From contig JANBPT010000296.1 in assembly GCA_027575765.1 (NCBI GenBank), positions 1 through 46,919 of the forward strand: DNA of 46,919 bases, written 5' to 3'. Shown piece after piece: positions 1-11,128 of this stretch. The translations under genes and the position numbers were made by a program. Numbering within the stretch: position 1 is the stretch's first letter; every line of letters begins with the position of its first letter. The notes beneath the pieces are model-generated. The model searched no databases. It saw only the letters and a program-made list of their open reading frames with translations, and was not told the origin of the DNA. Source of the DNA: Tieghemiomyces parasiticus. Its lineage: Eukaryota; Kickxellomycota; Dimargaritomycetes; Dimargaritales; Dimargaritaceae.

Positions 1-1640
1 CCCCCTATTGTGGCACCAGGCTGGAATCCGGCGGCTAGGTAGCCCAAGTATGCAACAGCGGAGCTACCTGGTTGCAGGCAACTCGTATGGGGGTAACACT
101 CATTCCTAGATGGATACCTCGGGCTGCGTACATTGCCCACCCACCCCCTTCCAGACGACCCTGCTTCATTGACGGTGTACCTCACGTACCCTGCCCCCTC
201 CCTACAATTATCCCGCGTGTCGCGCGTCAACATCATCCCTCCACTGTGTTACCAATCTGGCCCACCACGCTATTCTCGTTCAAAGTGCCGGTCCACTTGG
301 CATTAATGACACTGTTCACCCTTCTGCTAGCCTCTCGGGCAACCCTTCTACTGCACGCGTAACCAACGTCTTCGCTCACTCCCAGCCTGCCCTGTCCACC
401 TGCTTGCCGAATCGTCCAGTGGCACTTCATCGCGACGACTCCGGTACTCTCATTGCAGCCACCCGCTTTCCCCACGGCGTACCCTCATCACCGCCCTTCC
501 TGGCCGCACGCATACGGTCTGCCCCACGACCTCATTTATAGCCCACTTGCACCCGCTAGGCCTCACCGTTATCTCCTACGTCACCCCTAGCGTCCACGGC
601 AAGGCCTTACCGGGTTCCCGACGGCAATCACTACCGCCACCAGCTTGTACCACCTAGCAGGCTCGTCGGATCTTGTGCCCTTCCTCCCCCTACTACCGCA
701 GTCGGACTTTTGGGTGGCAACTCAGCCCAAGCGTTTCCGGCCTCCCCTCCCCCCACCGCGCCTTCCGGTTGGCCAGCGTACGCGTCGTTCTCTGCCACCC
801 AACCAGGTTACACCTCAGCAACTAGAAACTCCGCCAAGTCCGCTTAAAGTCAGCACTCCTTCTGATCCGGCAGCCGGAATTAAGGTTTCTTCCGCCGATC
901 TGCTTCCTTCGTCGAACAAGGCGAATCGCAGCTGGCCACATCGACGCCACTGCTAACACTGGTGCAGCTCCGGGCTCTCTCCCCCCTCCCGCTGTCTTCC
1001 GGCCATCACGCCCTCCTCCACTTTCCCTGGCGCGACGCCTACGCCACCGTGCCAGCGCGCACACGCGTCTTCCCCCTTTCCCCTACCTCCCACCGACCAC
1101 AACTGTGCCCACCTGCCGCGACCGGCCCGCGCCCAACGTAGTACCCGTCGCCATAGTGGCTACTCCGCCTCTCCCCACCATTCCCCTCGTTGCTATTTGG
1201 CACGCGTTTCACCTGCCACAGGCTCTCTTCCCTTTGGTGATTCCTATTTACTCTGGTTCCTCGCCCCCACTGTCTTTCCACGCGCCTTGCGCACCACCCA
1301 CCTCGTTTCACACTTCACACCCCGCTGTGGTTACCTGCTGCCCGGCTCGTGTGTCCTACCAACCCCGTTGGGCACGTCCTCGCATCTCTCCTACCACAGG
1401 TTCGCTGTCTGCTCACCGATCCTCCTCCTCTCCGCTTGTCTGGTCCCGTCGCGGATTTCTAGGACCAGTACCACCGTCACCCTTCCCTCCCCCTGCTTTA
1501 ACTCGTCAGCCCCGACCCGTCAAGTCCACCCACGCGCGGGTACCTTCGCGTCTGCAGGACTGAGCCTATTTCTGCACGCCCTTGCCGCCACAGTCTTCCG
1601 CAGAGCTACTTTACTCCTCGCCCGTTCAAGCTCGGTGCCT
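1..1640. other. C/T-rich leader region upstream of the giant gene
   Basis: This stretch is strikingly pyrimidine-rich on the + strand and carries several overlapping open frames, which is expected because such composition depletes stop codons. No ORF here can be named. The frame of the downstream giant gene is already open from about 955 (after a TAA at about 952) but has no ATG before 1641. The stretch is therefore either a long C/T-rich 5' leader or contains coding sequence of an additional 5' exon. No TATA box or splice junction could be assigned with confidence. Confidence 0.5.
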
Positions 1641-4600
1641 ATGCAGGAAGAACCGCACCGCCGGTCCACCGGCGCGTCCATTTTCTCCGCCCTGGCCTTC
1701 CTTGGCAAAGTGCGTCGGCGTCCTAAGAATCCCCGCACGGAGACTGGGACGCAGCCAGACGATGACAAAGCCAACGAAGGCCGGGAAGTCCACATTCCCA
1801 CCTCGCCCTCGCCTGACTACAACCGCAACCTTACGGAGAGGGATCCCTACAATTCGAGGCCCGGGAATTACCCCTCTGATACGCCACGCCCGCACAGCCC
1901 CGACCGCGACGCCCTGGTGCGCCGGCCCTCCCGCCGCCAGTCCGGTCAACTGCCTATTATTCCTGCCTCCATCTCCCCGCGTCCCCACATTCCTCTGCCG
2001 GACCACCCACGGTACGTTCCGCAACGGATGCCCACCGTGCGGTCCACTCGCACCAAAGTGACCCTCGACTCTTCATCACGTCGGCCGTCGTCGCTGGCTG
2101 TCGCCGGCCCAGACCCTGCTCGGCCCCCAGGCGTCCAGGAGGACCAACCGAGCATACTGGACCCGGCTACATTGCTAAGCCCTGCACATCCCGCCAACCA
2201 GTCCGTCTCGTCCCTCTCCACGTGGTGCTCCCAGACCAGTGCCAATAGCAACTTTGGCCGCCGGCGTCCACGTTTATTCGGGCGACCACTGTTCCCCATG
2301 ATCCGCAAACGGTCTAGCCACTGGAAACCCACTTATACCACCGCCATCCAGACGCACTCCCGGTCCACCATCTTCAGCCCGCCCACCTCGCGGGGTCGCC
2401 GTCAAACCCGGACTTCGCGAAACGGTTCGCGGATTCGGATGGGGCCCGAACGGAGTGCCCGTAAATGGGGAAAAGCCCCCATCATTACCGTATCTACTGG
2501 CGTCGGGGGCACCCCACCTAACGAGCGGGCGGATCAGGAGTCGTTGGCCGGGGATTGGGAGGAAACTCCCGAGGTTTACGACGTACCCACGTACAGCCAG
2601 CGGGCGGGTCCATCCACCCGACGGCCGCTGCCAAACCCAGCGGCTGGCCCCCAGTATCTCGCGGTACCTACTGCCAGTCGTCGGGTTACCGTAGGCGAAT
2701 CCCGGCGAGTCCGCCCGGACACAACCTCCGAACGCCGGCGGGCAGCCTTGCGGCCATCCCACACCATCCCACAGCATGATCCCCAGGTTTACCCCCACCC
2801 ACCCGGGTATGAAGCCTCGGTTCGCGGGACCTCAGGCGATGAACGCAGTACCTTGCAGGCGGATGCCGATTGGCGCGTCCGCCGGCGTAAGAAGGAACGA
2901 AGCCGGCTGAACGTATCACCACCAGCTGTAGAGGAGCCCGCCCCTACTTCCAGGCCGGCGGCTGCGGCGCCCAAGTCGCCAGAACCCTCGCGTCGCGCTG
3001 GACTACTCCGTCGCACCTCTTCCCTGGCCGTGGCGGGCGAAGGCGCCGACCGGCCCCGATCGGTGATGGTAACGGTCGAGTACGACGACCCAGAGCCGCG
3101 CACTCGGAGCTCTGGCCGCCGAAACCGCGTCTTGTCATACCCGCCGTTGACCCACTCCGGTAGCGACGAAAATGGGGCGACCGAACACCGACTTCACACC
3201 AAGCGGTCGAACGTTAGTACCAAGACGCGCATCCGCACCAAGGTCAGCCTTCGCGATGACTACCCATCACCCTCGGCGGCCCCGGAACCGACACACGCGC
3301 CCCCAGCCCAGTGGCCCCGGAACACCCTCTCCCCGGTAGCCGACCTGAAACACCGGGCGTCCCAACTCCATCAAAGTCCTGCAGGACTGGACCAGGCCTA
3401 CTCTTTAGCCGAGGCCCTGACACGAGATGTTTTGAACCAGAACCGACGGGACAGCGCCGCACCTGTGCTCACAACTACTCCGCAGGAGTGGTTCCCCATC
3501 CCAGTGGCTGACCGCCAGCCACGCGCCGTGTCGGCGAATCACGCTGCCCCGGTCCGCCGGGCCTCCACCCGTCGGATGCGGAGCCCATCGTTCTCACCCC
3601 CTCCTCCCATGGAGACCAGGCCCGCCCTGCCACGGGCTCAGGATCCCCGGCCGGAACCCCCGGTCCCGCGTGTGCACCTTCCTGTGCTAGCGCCCCTGGT
3701 CTCCTTGCCGTCACTGCCCTCGACAGTAAATCTCCAACAGGCCCTGGAAGTTCCAAAGACGCCGGCCGGTCCCACTCCATCACCTCTTGGCGCCCCGGGT
3801 GCGACCCTCCAGCGCAAAGCTTCAGTGGCGATCATCGCGGCGACTAGCGACGATGAAGAGAGCGATAATCCCCCCGCCCGTACGGCCGACGGACCGCCGT
3901 TCCTGTCCCTTCGGTTCCTTCAAAAGCCGATCCTCGACTCTGATGGTCACCCCACGGACGGCGAGTTTGGCGGGCTGTTTGAAAACTTTTTATCCAATCA
4001 GGAACGTAAACTGAACCGCAGAAAGGTTCCGCTGTTCCACGTCACATCTACCGCGGCTACGCAATCCCCACCGCGTGCGCCGTTACACCACCTGGGCCGC
4101 GCCCCGTCCCCACCGCCGCCGCGGTCATCCACCCAACCTACCGTCCCTCCGTCAGCCCCAGCCCACCTTTTCTCCCGTTCAGACCTGCAGCATGACGAGG
4201 CGAGTATGCTCAACCTTAACCAGCCGGTCGTCGAGTATGGTCACCGTAAGGAACTCCTAGCTACCCATCCGGAACTCGTCCCTGAAGCCCACCTCGACGT
4301 GATACCCGAGGCCATCATGACTGACACGTTTAACTTTACCGATTCGGAACCACCCTCCCCTCCTCCTCGTCGCTCCTTTGCAGGCGGTGAATCGACTGCC
4401 TCGTCCCCGTTGGCTCGACCCGCAACTTACCCCGGCGACCCCCGCTGGGAGGATGGTGAACACAGCGAGGAGGAGGATGAAAAGTATGAAGAGGGGGACT
4501 CAGATACCTCGAGTCTCAACCACTCCATGGACGGCCCCAGTGACATGTCCCAGCTTTTCCACGGCGCCACCCGCGAGCAGGCCGCGGGCCACCCTCGCCA

Positions 4601-7600
4601 GTCGTTTTCGTTTATGGAAGCGTCCCGCGCCGTGGAGGTCATGTCGTTGCCTATGGACTCACAGTACGACAGGACGGATGGGTACGGTCCGGTAACCGAA
4701 GGTCTCGGTCTCACCGACATTTCCCGGGCCTTGCCCTCCCGGCTCCATCACACCCTCAGCCACCAGCGTCCCTCCGGTGCCGGTCATTCCCCTCTACGGG
4801 CGCCGGTCGCTGCCACTCCCCGGTCCGTCTCCTCTTCACCGCCGTCCAACCAACTGCAGCGTCGCACCTCTACCAGTCGCAAGTCCCCGCAGCCGGTCGG
4901 TCTGAAACGTCGGGTATCGTATCAGAAATACCAGGACCCGCACATCCAAATTGTTCAGGAGGTTGACGAGATCCCTGTCGGTCATTACAGCTCCGAAGCG
5001 GAGCACTCCGTCACCGACTCTAATAGCAGTTGTGAGGCGGCCGTGCGCAACGCCGAATCTGAGGACGAGAGTAATGCTCGTGAAGGAAGGCGAGGGACCC
5101 CGCGCCGTGGCCACCACCCCTACCCGATTCGCCAGCGTCGGGCAGCTCGCACCCGTACCGGGGAAGGTCGGACCATCGGTGCCCGACGTGCGAACGTGGC
5201 CGCACTTCGGTTAGGAACACCGGTCGGGCCCCAGAATGAGAACTCCGAGGACTGGACGTCGTCAATGGACTCCTCACTCCTAGGCGTAAATAACCCGCCG
5301 CTTATGGAAGGATTGGTGCCCCGTACCACTGCTTACACTACATCGGTCCCACAGCGTCGACCGTCGGCCAAGGCGCGCGGCAAAATGCCGGCTACCGTGG
5401 AACTTGATCCGGAGGCAGGGGTCAGCGCTGACGAGGTCGATGGGGAGGGGCGGGATGAATGTGTGGTTGTTGACGGTCGGAGGCCCATACCCGCCTACTC
5501 ACCGGTCAACCGATCGGGTCCGATGGCCGGCCCGCCGGCCCACGATGCTCGACCGCCAACGCTCCTACGCTCCTCCGTCTCTACAACGCCTACCGTCAAG
5601 CTGTGGGAGAAGTACGCGCGCACCATCGGACCACGCCATCGTACGGGCGAGACGGTGGCTGAAACCGTGCAGGACGTTTCGCAGCGGTACCCGGCGCCAC
5701 CTGGTGCCCCTCGCCTCGCGGTAGCCGGTGCGCCCCACCGCGGCCACCACCGTTTCTTAGACCTGGCCAACCGTCACGACGATAGCGACGTCACTCCGGG
5801 GTCGACGGATGACCGCCCTTCGTCACCCATTACGCTGCCATACATGAACCGCTCGCCATCCCTATCCGACGATGTGCGCCGTGGCCTGCTGACCCAGCTC
5901 CGTGCCGAGACCGAGGCGGCTGTCCTTCGTGCCCAACCTGCCGTGCCGCGCACCCGGCTCGTGACGGATGAATCATCCCACCTGGGCCGGACGGTCGACC
6001 ATCTCAATTTTCGCATGTCCATGCTCGAGGATCAGATGCACACTAAGCAGACCCCCACAAGTTTCTACGAGGGTCGTGACGAGGCCGGGCGGTTAATCGG
6101 CCGGCCGGACGAGAGTGGGTATGAGGAAGAGAACGGTAGCTACACGGGTACGGTCGATCGATGCGGTCGGTATGCCACCGGTTTGCCCCGTCGTGCACCT
6201 TCGACCCGGACATCGTCCACGCGGTCCCGACGATTCAACGCGGATGAGTCCCAGAGTCCTTCGGTTCAGATTTACCTAGGCCCTGGGTTTGATAACCCCG
6301 ACGACGAAGGGTACACCGAGAAACCACAGTTCGTTACAGTATCCCGGCCGTCCTCCGGGACACCTACCCCACCGCAACAGGTAACGCCCCCACTGCCGGC
6401 CGCTGGAGTCCAGCGCCGCGTGACTAGTCACCCGGTTCCGCAGATCATCACCATCGCGGCCACTCCACCCGAGAGTCGAGAGTCCGTGGTGGCCCCAGCA
6501 GTTAAACCGCCCGTTCGGGCCCCCACTCCCACTCCACCCGCCCCGACGTCAACCGCCCGCGCCGTTGTCGATACCCTTAAACGCCGCGTCAGTTGGTTAC
6601 CTGGAGTGACCACAACTTCCCCTGAAGGCCGACCTCTTTCCCTTCCACCGCCCAGTGAGGTGGCCACTGGTACGGGGGCCCCTCGTCCGTCGTCCGTGTT
6701 TCTACCTCCACCCAGTCCCACCACCCCGCGCACGACCAGCCCTGTTAACCTCAGGTTTTGGTGCCATGTCGATGACGGGACCGGACCCCGGGGCCCTGGC
6801 GACCGTGCGGCGGCGACTGCTGCTGCTGCTGCCGTCGAAGCCGGGACAGAAACGGCACCCACAAGGTCGCCCGGACAACCGCTTCCGCCGACACCCCACC
6901 TACTTTCCCTTCATCAGCCAGATCACCGGGGCCTCCGCGCCATGTCAGCAATCCATGATTCCGTTAGCGAGCTCACCTCGAATAGCTCACTCGCCGAATC
7001 GGTCGTGTACCCGCACCCGAGACCCCCGTCAGCCGTCCTGCCGCCATCCACTACGCCCAGTGCCCGCCCAACTTCGCGTCGCCACGACCTGGAGACTCAC
7101 GTCAAGATTGCTCTACTCGAGGCCATGGCCCTTCAGGGTGAACGGGATGACCGCCGCAAGGAGGAGTCTGACGAGCGTGCTCGACGAACCATCCGGCAAC
7201 GTGCCCGTGGGTCCGTGCCGTCCCAGGGACCGCCCCGGCACGTGTCGACTAACCCCTCGATTGCACCGCAGAAGGAGGTAGATCTCGTCCCGACGGTTGC
7301 CACTGCCACGCCTGCTCAAGCCCCGGCTCCGGCCCCATTGTCGTCCCAGTCTCGTCCGGGCGTCTGGCAAACGCTGAAAAACCACCGGTCGTTCCGCCTG
7401 CTGCCCAAGTTAGGAGCCACGGAATCACCCGTGGAAACCCTCGATCAGGCAGCTCCGTCGGAACCAGCGGGGACCGAAGCTCCCCCAGGGGGGGTACCTT
7501 CGCTTCCTCCCACCCCGCAGCAGTCGCCCCAGCCGATGCCCACCCGTCTGCGCAGCCATACTCTTACACCGAGCCTCTGCCGGCCCGTCAGTGCACTTGA

Positions 7601-8471
7601 TCGTGCCTTTTTGGTTCACTCGTCGGAAGGATCGATAGCTGGTGACAGTCGAATCCAGATTATTAAGCCGGCAAGCCCGCCGGCGGCCGCCGATCCGTCG
7701 CCCGAGGTGACTGTGTCGCCACTAATGGTCGGTCGGTCGGCCGTACCTCGCCAGGCCGGACGCCCTCGCAGTAGTGGTGCTCAGCCCGAGTCCCGCACTC
7801 AGCAATTGCCGCCACCGCCCCGCAAGTCGTCCTTCAACCCTGCGATGGCCTACCCGCTCAGCATCATGCGCACCCAAGCGGGTGAGGGTAGTAGTGGGCA
7901 GCAGCAACAGACGGGTACGGCCCCGGGGGTACATTTTAATATTCCGCCCAGCTCGAACCACCGTCGGTCGGTCCGCAATGATAATCCCCCCGAACCTACG
8001 GTCCATGGACGACGTCGTATGTCCGTTGCTACCAGCTTTACCCCCCAACCCGTGCCAGCTGCTAATCGCTCGGAAAACCCGCCGGGATCCCCGTCGCTCA
8101 TCTACTACGACCTTCAACGTGTCATCCCGGCCACGGGAACCAAAGCGGGGTATAACCCCGACCAATCCACCGCCCGGGGTCCGCTTCAGGTCATTAATCA
8201 CCACCGCGGTGACTTTGACAGCGTCCGTAGCCGATCGGCATCTGCCAGCCACCACCAACACCAAAACCCAGGACGGCCCCAGTCCCATGGTCGATTGGTC
8301 CATCCGAGCGATGAGATGGGCAGCGCCCGGACAGAAGTGGCGCGCCACCACCCGCACCACCAGTCTTCAAGCGGCAGACGTCGGTACTCTACCGCCATAC
8401 CCAGCAAGAGAAACGTCCATCCTGCTAACCTCCGTCTTCCGCTCTTCCAGATCAGACAGGCTCAACAGTAG
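1641..8471 (+). CDS. Giant intrinsically disordered Ser/Pro/Arg-rich protein, single exon
   Basis: An uninterrupted frame encodes 2,276 residues from ATG 1641, the first in-frame ATG, to TAG 8469-8471. I do not recognise the family. The protein is almost entirely low-complexity: Ser, Pro, Arg, Thr and Asp/Glu rich, with an alanine run near residue 1725 and no transmembrane segment or signal peptide. Basophilic kinase-like sites of the form R-R-x-S/T occur more than ten times (RRPS, RRTS, RRVS, RRMS, RRYS and others). A LAVAG motif recurs near residues 150, 462 and 1358. The only obvious ordered piece is a charged, helix-prone stretch near residues 1819-1860, plus a short one near 1460. A scaffold or phosphoregulated cytoplasmic protein is a guess. 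It is intronless although the identifiable conserved genes in this window carry 8-10 introns. The frame stays open upstream of the ATG, so a longer N-terminus is possible. It converges on the next gene. Confidence 0.82.
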   Translation: MQEEPHRRSTGASIFSALAFLGKVRRRPKNPRTETGTQPDDDKANEGREVHIPTSPSPDYNRNLTERDPYNSRPGNYPSDTPRPHSPDRDALVRRPSRRQSGQLPIIPASISPRPHIPLPDHPRYVPQRMPTVRSTRTKVTLDSSSRRPSSLAVAGPDPARPPGVQEDQPSILDPATLLSPAHPANQSVSSLSTWCSQTSANSNFGRRRPRLFGRPLFPMIRKRSSHWKPTYTTAIQTHSRSTIFSPPTSRGRRQTRTSRNGSRIRMGPERSARKWGKAPIITVSTGVGGTPPNERADQESLAGDWEETPEVYDVPTYSQRAGPSTRRPLPNPAAGPQYLAVPTASRRVTVGESRRVRPDTTSERRRAALRPSHTIPQHDPQVYPHPPGYEASVRGTSGDERSTLQADADWRVRRRKKERSRLNVSPPAVEEPAPTSRPAAAAPKSPEPSRRAGLLRRTSSLAVAGEGADRPRSVMVTVEYDDPEPRTRSSGRRNRVLSYPPLTHSGSDENGATEHRLHTKRSNVSTKTRIRTKVSLRDDYPSPSAAPEPTHAPPAQWPRNTLSPVADLKHRASQLHQSPAGLDQAYSLAEALTRDVLNQNRRDSAAPVLTTTPQEWFPIPVADRQPRAVSANHAAPVRRASTRRMRSPSFSPPPPMETRPALPRAQDPRPEPPVPRVHLPVLAPLVSLPSLPSTVNLQQALEVPKTPAGPTPSPLGAPGATLQRKASVAIIAATSDDEESDNPPARTADGPPFLSLRFLQKPILDSDGHPTDGEFGGLFENFLSNQERKLNRRKVPLFHVTSTAATQSPPRAPLHHLGRAPSPPPPRSSTQPTVPPSAPAHLFSRSDLQHDEASMLNLNQPVVEYGHRKELLATHPELVPEAHLDVIPEAIMTDTFNFTDSEPPSPPPRRSFAGGESTASSPLARPATYPGDPRWEDGEHSEEEDEKYEEGDSDTSSLNHSMDGPSDMSQLFHGATREQAAGHPRQSFSFMEASRAVEVMSLPMDSQYDRTDGYGPVTEGLGLTDISRALPSRLHHTLSHQRPSGAGHSPLRAPVAATPRSVSSSPPSNQLQRRTSTSRKSPQPVGLKRRVSYQKYQDPHIQIVQEVDEIPVGHYSSEAEHSVTDSNSSCEAAVRNAESEDESNAREGRRGTPRRGHHPYPIRQRRAARTRTGEGRTIGARRANVAALRLGTPVGPQNENSEDWTSSMDSSLLGVNNPPLMEGLVPRTTAYTTSVPQRRPSAKARGKMPATVELDPEAGVSADEVDGEGRDECVVVDGRRPIPAYSPVNRSGPMAGPPAHDARPPTLLRSSVSTTPTVKLWEKYARTIGPRHRTGETVAETVQDVSQRYPAPPGAPRLAVAGAPHRGHHRFLDLANRHDDSDVTPGSTDDRPSSPITLPYMNRSPSLSDDVRRGLLTQLRAETEAAVLRAQPAVPRTRLVTDESSHLGRTVDHLNFRMSMLEDQMHTKQTPTSFYEGRDEAGRLIGRPDESGYEEENGSYTGTVDRCGRYATGLPRRAPSTRTSSTRSRRFNADESQSPSVQIYLGPGFDNPDDEGYTEKPQFVTVSRPSSGTPTPPQQVTPPLPAAGVQRRVTSHPVPQIITIAATPPESRESVVAPAVKPPVRAPTPTPPAPTSTARAVVDTLKRRVSWLPGVTTTSPEGRPLSLPPPSEVATGTGAPRPSSVFLPPPSPTTPRTTSPVNLRFWCHVDDGTGPRGPGDRAAATAAAAAVEAGTETAPTRSPGQPLPPTPHLLSLHQPDHRGLRAMSAIHDSVSELTSNSSLAESVVYPHPRPPSAVLPPSTTPSARPTSRRHDLETHVKIALLEAMALQGERDDRRKEESDERARRTIRQRARGSVPSQGPPRHVSTNPSIAPQKEVDLVPTVATATPAQAPAPAPLSSQSRPGVWQTLKNHRSFRLLPKLGATESPVETLDQAAPSEPAGTEAPPGGVPSLPPTPQQSPQPMPTRLRSHTLTPSLCRPVSALDRAFLVHSSEGSIAGDSRIQIIKPASPPAAADPSPEVTVSPLMVGRSAVPRQAGRPRSSGAQPESRTQQLPPPPRKSSFNPAMAYPLSIMRTQAGEGSSGQQQQTGTAPGVHFNIPPSSNHRRSVRNDNPPEPTVHGRRRMSVATSFTPQPVPAANRSENPPGSPSLIYYDLQRVIPATGTKAGYNPDQSTARGPLQVINHHRGDFDSVRSRSASASHHQHQNPGRPQSHGRLVHPSDEMGSARTEVARHHPHHQSSSGRRRYSTAIPSKRNVHPANLRLPLFQIRQAQQ

Positions 8472-8913
8472 CGGTTCTGCCTGTGCTCGGGGGTAGTCGG
8501 ATACCTTTAGTTTTTCATATTTTTTTCATATATACTAGTACATTATTGGTTGTTGCCTTTTTTTTTTTTTGTATACGGCTATCCATATTCACGGTCGCTA
8601 TCCTTACTTTTCCCATTCGTTAGTTTATCACATTCACTAATCACCGTCCTGTACTTTTTACCTCCAATATTCGATCTTCTCTGCGTCACTATTACAATCA
8701 TCATTTAGTTCCCGGTCCAAAAAAAGGGACGGGTTCTTATATATTAAATATGTATTTGTCAGTACATTTCCACCATGAGATGATTTTTATATGTATAGAA
8801 TGCATCCGCCAAGGTCATATGGGTATAGCCCATAGGCTATTCAGTGAATTTTATTATTATACTCGACAAAAACTCTAGACCAACCTCGCGGAGAAAAATA
8901 TGGCCTTCTGCCG
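8472..8913. other. AT-rich convergent 3' region
   Basis: A 442-bp gap lies between two convergent genes. Composition switches abruptly to AT-rich, with T-runs near 8505-8530 and 8560 and TATATTAAATAT-like stretches near 8740, as expected for shared terminator/polyadenylation sequence. No gene seen. Confidence 0.5.
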
Positions 8914-11128
8914 TCAAAAGTTATCAAGTGGGTTCTCGAGTAGCTACGGTGCGGGGAGGGGGAGAGAGGTAGGGAAATCAGCAAGCAAAAAAAAAAGGAG
9001 GTTAGAGATACAGAGAGAGAGAGGAGGTAGAAAGTGCTTTGAGTTGACAAACTCTACTCTCTCCGGTCAGAAACTCCTTCCACCCGATCAGGCAAAGTCT
9101 AACCACTCTCCTTGTTTTTGTTTTGTTTTGCAATGCCTTACCTCGCCTTGTTCATTACGCGGGGTTCGCTCGACAAACATTTGGATAGCGTAGGGTGTAT
9201 CCGGGTCGAGTTGGGCCATACGCCGGTAGGTTTTGACGAGGACTCTAGAGGGGGGGGCGGAAGTGTGATTTGAGGAAGCGGAAGAGGGAGGAGCGACAGA
9301 ATGTGTGTTGGTGTATGGTTAAAGAGAGAAAGAGAGGAGTTGATGTTAACCCTAGTTGTAGCCTGCCCATTACTTGATGAATCAAGGCCAAATATATATG
9401 TAATCGCCTGTCTCACTTACTGTTCAGGCACGCCTGAGGCTCGGGCGATATTGAGTACGTCCCGCCATTCCATACCCCGCTTACGGAGTGCTTTGCTGTT
9501 AGTTTGAGGGGTACCACATCGAAAGTTTAGCGGTATAAAGTATGTGCGTATGGGTGTGTAGTAGGGAGAAGGAGGAGGAGGGAAGTAAGCCAAACGTGAT
9601 CAAGTTGATCATTATGAAATAAATAGATAGAATGCCGACATGCATGGGTAAGAGGTTGATAAAGTGGTACTATCGGCCTTCTCCCTACTCTATTACACGA
9701 ACCAGACACGTTCGATCCGGTGGGAGAGGGGGATCGTCATACCGGTCGAATGAATCGGCTTATAAGACTTACTTAGTGTCCAGGGTGGCGGCCATGTTGT
9801 CTACCAGGGTTTCGACAACATGCCCCACTTCGTGGGCTGCCAAGGTGCAGAGATCGTCGGGTAGGTCACGGGCGTGAGGGTTGCGACGGAGATTCAGTCG
9901 ATCGCGGGAGCGCGGTAGGTCGGCGAAGCTTGTTTCATCAGTCTGGCTCACCACGACCGTTGGCGCCTCCGAGTCAACCGTGAGGTCATCCGAGTCGCTC
10001 TCCGAACTACTCTCACCACTACTACTACTGCTACTGCTGCTGCTGCTACTACTACTATGGTGTCCCGATGTGTGCCCACCGTTCGTGCCGACACTCGTTT
10101 CCTCGCTGCCTATTGCTCGTTCACCGTCCGTAGACATGTCATCATTGCTTGTCACCCGGGCCACGCATTTAGGGTATAGAATATCCCATACTTTTCCCAC
10201 CGTGTCCTTCAGGGCGGTTTGCAGCCCGTAAAAATGGACTAGATTTGGCGGCGGGTAAAAGGCGATGGTACGGGCGTACGGGTTGGGTTGACGGTGGGCG
10301 CGCAACGTACCTAATACGTGCTTGAGCTTCACCAGGCTCTCTAGGTAAAGCTCCGCCCGCAACCGTTTGGGTTGACCGGGCTGGTACAAGCGACTACCGG
10401 GCGGGATGACCGTCAGGTGCTGCCGCGTGTATGGCGTTTTGGGCTTGATCGTTGAGTCGGTAGCGACAACAAGCTTACCAGCATAAGACCGTTGGGTCGC
10501 ACGGACGTCCGTCGCAAGTAGCGGAATATCGGTGGCCATGGTGTCCATGGCGTCTGGATCTCCCAGTTCGTGATGGGAGCAGTTGGTGGGTCCCGTTAGG
10601 ATCCCTCCTTCACCTGTTCGGCGATCAAGGAATTCTGAATTGCGCCTGTAGAGGGGCACCCACGGGAGAGGGACAAGGGCCGTGGATCAGTGGGGGTGGG
10701 GGAAGCGGGACGCGAGGGGTCAAAGGTGAATTCGGAGATTAGCAGCTTTCAACCGGCGGGTGTGCGGTGGTATTCATCCGGTCGTTTTCGTCTAAAACCC
10801 CGAAGGGGGGTTATTAAGCTTCATGATTTGTTACATAAAATCTTGTCGCCCACTTGTCAACGTACCAAGGAAAGGAACCCATGTTCGTTGGCCAATACTG
10901 ACGCCTGTATTCGAGACGCGTGCGGTTTATGCCGGGTACTACTCGGTCGTGCACCTTGTAAAACCTCTGAAACCGGGATTCGTTTAGAATAGTACGGGCC
11001 AGGTCTTGGGAATCGTGTACCATCTGCCATTTGAACTGCGGTTGGAGGACTTTCATGTTCCGCGGGAGGGTCCGTGGCCTTTTGTTTGGCCGACCATCGA
11101 TCAGTTCCTTTGCCCTGTGGTCACCCAT
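8914..11128 (-). CDS. Five-exon gene for a 447-residue protein with a polyserine/acidic tract
   Basis: Exons read on the minus strand are 11128-10866, 10645-9773, 9495-9421, 9244-9142 and 8943-8914. All four introns (about 180-280 nt) are GT-AG, with donors GTACGT, GTAAGT, GTAAGT and GTAAGG. Every join keeps phase, giving 1,344 nt. Exon 2 appears to stop at a TAA, but that TAA is part of its GTAAGT donor, so the frame continues. The protein has a basic N-terminus with a YWPTN...FPW stretch (residues 78-88), a conserved-looking middle with YPPPNLVHFYG near residue 218, a 13-serine run (285-297) followed by an acidic S/D/E stretch, and a C-terminal motif EWRDVLNIARASGVPE at about residues 388-403. 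The C-terminal motif and Ser/acid block faintly recall fungal RNA polymerase I factor Rrn9, but only from memory, so I give no symbol. The last 30-nt exon is the least certain part. Confidence 0.7.
10015..10057 (+). repeat. Trinucleotide repeat (TAC/TGC type) encoding polyserine on the minus strand
   Basis: A run of ACT/GCT-type triplets on the + strand reads as mixed AGT/AGC serine codons in the minus-strand gene. The codon mixture suggests selection for serine or an older, partly degraded repeat rather than a fresh expansion. Confidence 0.8.
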
